NCBI GenBank assembly: GCA_026315105.1
Contig: CM048744.1
Location: 24,965,759 to 25,029,758 of the forward strand
Source: Locusta migratoria
Lineage: Eukaryota > Arthropoda > Insecta > Orthoptera > Acrididae
Direction: 5' to 3'
Length of the DNA stretch: 64,000 bases
The translations under genes were made by a program, and so were the position numbers. Every line of letters starts with the position of its first letter. The first letter of the stretch is position 1. The notes under the pieces are model-generated. The model did not search any database and had not been told where the DNA came from. It was given only the letters and a program-made list of their open reading frames with translations. Shown here in pieces: positions 63,055 to 64,000 of this stretch.

Positions 63055-64000
63055 GGGCAATTTGAGTATGTAAAATAGTTTGATGCCAACGGTAACAGAC
63101 GGGACTTAGTATCCGCTTGCTACCTAACGCTTTGAGATATCGCTACGTTTGATTGTTTTATTCAATAAAGCTTTTGAAAACCCTCATTTTAAAGTTTGTG
63201 CGGAGAAAATCGTATGACAATTTACGGAGTTTTCTTTGTGTAATGGGACTTAGACAAATTTCCTAGCCATTACGCAACAGGTCCATAATCTAGCAATTTC
63301 AAAGTGAGAATGCACCTTCAGTGGTCGATAGCAGCCACGGGAACAAGCAACGTCTCATTTCCTACCGCGAGTTGCCCGGTATTTCATGGATTTTGTAATT
63401 TTTTGTAATCAGACGAAAGGCAGAATGAGCCGCGGTGGCCACGTGACGGAGCTGGGTGGTGATTGAGCAGAGTGGCGTAGAGTCGCGTCTTGTCGTACAG
63501 TGGAGTTCTAGGAACAGATGAAATTTCGAATAATATTTGTTTTTGTGTTCTGGAGGGTACTTAATTTTGTGGAAATGGCGGAGCCATGTGCTTCGCACCG
63601 AAAATTTTGTTGCGTGGTTCAGTATGATAAGGAGGGAGCGTCAGTTATGCATGTTGTGTGACTAAGCCCCATGGTGGAGAATTCCTTTGCAATATTTTTT
63701 ATATGGTGCGCTTGTTTGAGTTTTTGGGATTCGGTAAGATTCGAGCGGTAGGTACCGTTGCGTGTCTTATGTCTTGCATTAAAATCAGCAATTTAATAAA
63801 GGGCATCCTCTTTGCTGAACCACTTTTTTTATTTCCTTTGCTAGTTTAAAATGGAGTGGTCAGTGCATGCAGTGTAAACGTGGTTGATGAGCGAGTGCGC
63901 CTGTGAAGAGGGATATCCTTACTAGTCCAATAAATCCTTTAATCTCTCGTTTTCCATGCAGTGTGGCGTGAAACATGTTGAAAATTTATATGTTTAGGAG
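63054..64000. other. no recognisable gene
   Basis: The GC content is moderate and no TE boxes are seen. A few short frames lack motifs. The sequence looks less repetitive than most of the window. Confidence 0.4.

Overview
This is a repeat-dominated eukaryotic window with no convincing host protein-coding gene. Everything recognisable is transposable-element (TE) DNA, mostly decayed and heavily nested. The mix is: RTE-type LINEs ending in a CAACAACAAC tail; CR1/Jockey-like LINEs ending in TGTAGATGTAGATG; tRNA-headed SINEs whose 3' tail ends GAACATTT; mariner, Tc1, pogo, hAT and IS630-like DNA transposons; and Penelope-like elements (PLEs) with a GIY-YIG domain. Together with the long poly-A/T runs and the loose gene-free layout, this suggests a very large insect genome. 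I infer an orthopteran such as a grasshopper or locust. That is an inference from the repeat types, not a species identification.

Layout. 1-10 kb: mostly unannotatable DNA with a candidate TIR element (2.5-3.7 kb), SINE relics, a Tigger-like MITE and a mariner 3' fragment. 10-18 kb: a palindromic hammerhead-like unit, a mariner relic, two joined CR1-like LINE pieces, an RTE copy split by a 5'-truncated PLE (reverse transcriptase motif YIDDTF plus GIY-YIG), and a triple nest (palindromic element inside SINE inside LINE). 18-23 kb: a CR1-like LINE split by a 2.8 kb long-inverted-repeat transposon and a SINE. 23-30 kb: an RTE copy, a transposase-like ORF and several SINEs. 30-34.5 kb: a near full-length 3.25 kb RTE with a perfect 11-bp target-site duplication, inserted into a decayed FLYWCH zinc-finger gene or transposon. 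35-41 kb: a LINE with RNase H-like and zinc-knuckle remnants, a Tc1 fragment, and a 2.3 kb long-inverted-repeat element. 43-48 kb: a complete but dead Tc1 element bounded by TA and containing a SINE, an RTE fragment, and a pogo-like transposase relic. 48-56 kb: a palindromic tRNA-like element, a LINE endonuclease ORF, an HTH relic and diverged tandem monomers. 57-64 kb: a PLE-derived inverted-repeat element containing a hAT MITE, a small palindrome, and an RTE split by a LINE tail that is itself split by an IS630-like transposon.

The most interesting signal is a recurrent RNA-like module, CUGANGA + 1 nt + hairpin + GAAAC. It occurs in at least ten places, often as inverted pairs bounding palindromic elements, and it also lies at the 3' end of the recognisable PLE. 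It closely resembles the hammerhead ribozyme motifs known from Penelope-like elements, but it consistently carries one extra nucleotide before stem II. Five GC-rich, apparently single-copy islands are the best candidates for host regulatory or 5'-exon DNA. All calls were made by eye, without database searches.
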